Source: Treponema sp. (lineage in GTDB: Bacteria; Spirochaetota; Spirochaetia; Treponematales; Breznakiellaceae). Taken from it: a stretch of 6,917 bases of DNA. The notes under the pieces are model-generated. The model saw only the letters and a list, made by a program, of their open reading frames with translations. It searched no databases and was not told the origin of the DNA. The stretch spans positions 1 through 6,917 of the forward strand of contig JAIRNB010000185.1 of assembly GCA_031258265.1 (NCBI GenBank), given 5' to 3'. Made by a program: the position numbers and the translations under genes. This document shows positions 5,521 through 6,917 of this stretch, in pieces; position 1 is the stretch's first letter; every line of letters starts with the position of its first letter.

Positions 5521-6723
5521 ATGTCCAAAGTTACGATCCAAAAGGTTAGGGCCATCCTTACGGCCCCGGCGGGAATCAACCTGATCGTGGTTAAGGTTGA
5601 AACTTCGGTACCCGGTTTGTACGGCCTGGGTTGCGCCACCTTTGCCTACCGGGAAAAGGCGGTGAAGTGCGTGGTAGAAGATTACTTTGACCCCCTGCTT
5701 CACGGGCGGGACGCGGGGGACATCGAGGATCTGTGGCAGCTTATGAACAACAACTCCTACTGGCGTAACGGACCTATCACCAACAACGCCATCTCCGGGG
5801 TGGACATGGCCCTGTGGGACATTAAGGGCAAACTGGCGAACATGCCGGTCTACGGGCTTCTGGGGGGGAAATCCAGGGCGGCGGCGGCGGTTTACCGCCA
5901 CGCGGACGGCAGGAGTCTGGAGGAGATCGAGGAGAACGTCCGGAAGTTCCAGGAACAGGGTGTGGAGCATGTACGAATCCAGTGGGGGGGATATGGCGGA
6001 AAACCGGAGAGTCTCCACCGTCCCGACGGGGTCCCCGACGGCGTTTACTACGATCCAAAGCTCTATATGCGAAACACGATAAAACTCTTTGAATACATGC
6101 GCTCTAAGCTGGGCTACGATCTGGAACTGCTCCACGATACCCACGAGAGGATCAACCCCACGGACGCGGTGGTCCTGGCAAAAGAACTGGAACCCTTCAA
6201 GCTCTTTTTCCTGGAAGACATCCTCTCCCCGGAACAGGGGGAGTGGTTCCGTATTATCCGCAGCCAGTGTTCCACCCCCATCGCCAATGGGGAGCTTTAC
6301 AATAACCCCAAAGAATGGGATTTTCTTATCGCCAACCGGCTTATTGATTTTATCCGGGTCCATATCAGCCAAATCGGGGGAATTACCCCGGCCCGGAAAC
6401 TGGCGATTTTCTGTGAGCAGTTCGGCGTCCGTACAGCCTGGCACGGCCCCGGCGATGTATCCCCCGTGGGACACGCCGCCAACGTCCACCTGGACCTGGT
6501 GTGCCACAATTTTGGCATCCAGGAGTGGAGCGGCTTCAAAGAGGCGTCCCTGGAAGTCTTCCCCGGCTCCCCGGAATTGAGAAACGGCTATGTCTATGCC
6601 AATGACAAACCGGGCCTGGGGATCGATATTAACGAGGAACTGGCGGCCAAGTACCCCTGCAAGACCGAAGCCACAGGCTGGACCCAGACACGGCTCCCCG
6701 ACGGGACACAGTTTACGCCTTAA
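5521..6723 (+). CDS. Enolase-superfamily sugar-acid dehydratase, ManD/RspA subgroup (D-mannonate/D-gluconate dehydratase-like)
   Basis: This is a complete 400-residue cytoplasmic enzyme, the usual length for the mannonate dehydratase subgroup (about 400). These enzymes remove water from C2-C3 of a sugar acid to give a 2-keto-3-deoxy acid, using Mg2+. An N-terminal capping domain (about 1-115) precedes the barrel. Metal ligands are visible as D206 (in HDTH), E232 (in FLED) and E258 (in NGEL). Further active-site residues by alignment from memory are R152 (VRIQ), H208, H308 and D312 (WHGPGD), and E335 (FGIQEW). The C-terminus, with ELAAKYP and RLPDGT, matches the family closely. Proline at 310, where efficient D-mannonate dehydratases have alanine, points to the low-efficiency or D-gluconate-acting branch. 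E. coli RspA is a relative, but identity is not high enough by eye to transfer the name. An SDR gene follows after 66 bp, consistent with a sugar-acid pathway. Substrate is uncertain; the subgroup is firm. Confidence 0.92.
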   Translation: MSKVTIQKVRAILTAPAGINLIVVKVETSVPGLYGLGCATFAYREKAVKCVVEDYFDPLLHGRDAGDIEDLWQLMNNNSYWRNGPITNNAISGVDMALWDIKGKLANMPVYGLLGGKSRAAAAVYRHADGRSLEEIEENVRKFQEQGVEHVRIQWGGYGGKPESLHRPDGVPDGVYYDPKLYMRNTIKLFEYMRSKLGYDLELLHDTHERINPTDAVVLAKELEPFKLFFLEDILSPEQGEWFRIIRSQCSTPIANGELYNNPKEWDFLIANRLIDFIRVHISQIGGITPARKLAIFCEQFGVRTAWHGPGDVSPVGHAANVHLDLVCHNFGIQEWSGFKEASLEVFPGSPELRNGYVYANDKPGLGIDINEELAAKYPCKTEATGWTQTRLPDGTQFTP

Positions 6724-6778
6724 CGGTTTGCGGGGCATTGTCCTAAACCTGACATTGTATAAATATGCGCTAAATACC

Positions 6779-6784
6779 AGGAGG
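6779..6784 (+). promoter_or_regulatory. Ribosome binding site of the SDR gene
   Basis: AGGAGG, a full match to the anti-Shine-Dalgarno core, 5 nt before the ATG at 6790. The 66-bp gap from the dehydratase stop also contains TATAAA (6758-6763), but its nearest -35-like TTGTCC is only 14 bp away, so a separate promoter is not supported and co-transcription is likely. Confidence 0.8.
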
Positions 6785-6789
6785 AAAAA

Positions 6790-6917
6790 ATGGCTAAGAA
6801 GGCTTTTGTTACCGGGGGCAGCCGGGGAATCGGCGCCGGAATCGTACAGGTTCTCTCCGAATCGGGCTATGACGTGGCCTTTACCTACAACGAAATGGCC
6901 GATGCCGCGGAGACTCT
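6790..6917 (+). CDS. SDR-family oxidoreductase, N-terminal fragment cut by the window edge
   Basis: Only 42 codons are present. They encode the start of a Rossmann fold: strand AFVTGG, then the nucleotide-binding motif TGGSRGIG (residues 8-15, the TGxxxGxG signature of classical short-chain dehydrogenases), a helix, and a second strand YDVAFTYNE (27-35). The catalytic Ser, Tyr and Lys would lie beyond the window. It resembles FabG-type reductases and sugar dehydrogenases alike. Its position 66 bp after the ManD-type dehydratase suggests a sugar or sugar-acid dehydrogenase in the same operon, but this is inference; the visible part cannot separate the two. Confidence 0.9.
   Translation, partial: MAKKAFVTGGSRGIGAGIVQVLSESGYDVAFTYNEMADAAET

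Noticed and set aside
6089..6580. Plus-strand 163-codon frame within the dehydratase in another register
   Set aside because: Ser/Pro/Trp-rich shadow; the overlapping frame contains all the catalytic residues of the dehydratase.
5470..6738. Minus-strand open frame of 422 codons opposite the dehydratase gene
   Set aside because: It is the antisense shadow of a clearly conserved enzyme, has a Pro/Gly/Val-rich composition with no family match, and arises from the G+C-rich codon pattern.

Overview
The window looks like chromosomal DNA of a spirochaete, most likely a Treponema of the free-living or insect-gut kind. The evidence is the pairing of a lipoprotein carrying DUF4398-like helical repeats with a large all-helical protein that resembles the treponemal DUF5312 family, next to a CHASE2-type membrane sensor. 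The genus is an inference from these families and was not tested by a search. The coding DNA is G+C-rich by eye; the spacers are richer in A+T and carry many short hairpins.

Layout. Positions 1-88 may hold the start of a minus-strand gene that runs off the window. A two-gene minus-strand operon follows: a lipoprotein (2346-1723), then the DUF5312-like cytoplasmic protein (1716-169), separated by only 6 bp. A 244-bp divergent spacer separates this operon from a plus-strand gene (2591-5011) for an 806-residue membrane protein. That protein has one N-terminal membrane segment, a long CHASE2-like extracytoplasmic region, three membrane segments and a C-terminal class III nucleotide cyclase fold. 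The cyclase part keeps the second metal aspartate but appears to have lost the first, along with the asparagine and arginine that stabilise the transition state, so it is probably a pseudo-cyclase.

Next is a 509-bp spacer (5012-5520) packed with perfect short hairpins, short direct repeats and a ladder of overlapping stems just before the next start codon. Downstream are a complete enolase-superfamily sugar-acid dehydratase of the mannonate dehydratase (ManD/RspA) subgroup (5521-6723) and, 66 bp later, the first 42 codons of an SDR oxidoreductase (from 6790).

Functionally there are two blocks. The left block concerns the cell envelope and sensing: a lipoprotein, a helical cytoplasmic partner of unknown role, and a membrane sensor. 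The right block looks like sugar-acid catabolism, a dehydratase plus a dehydrogenase. The HGPGD motif of the dehydratase places it, from what I recall of the family, with the low-efficiency or D-gluconate-type members rather than the efficient D-mannonate dehydratases. The most unusual material is the hairpin-rich spacer and the degenerate cyclase domain.
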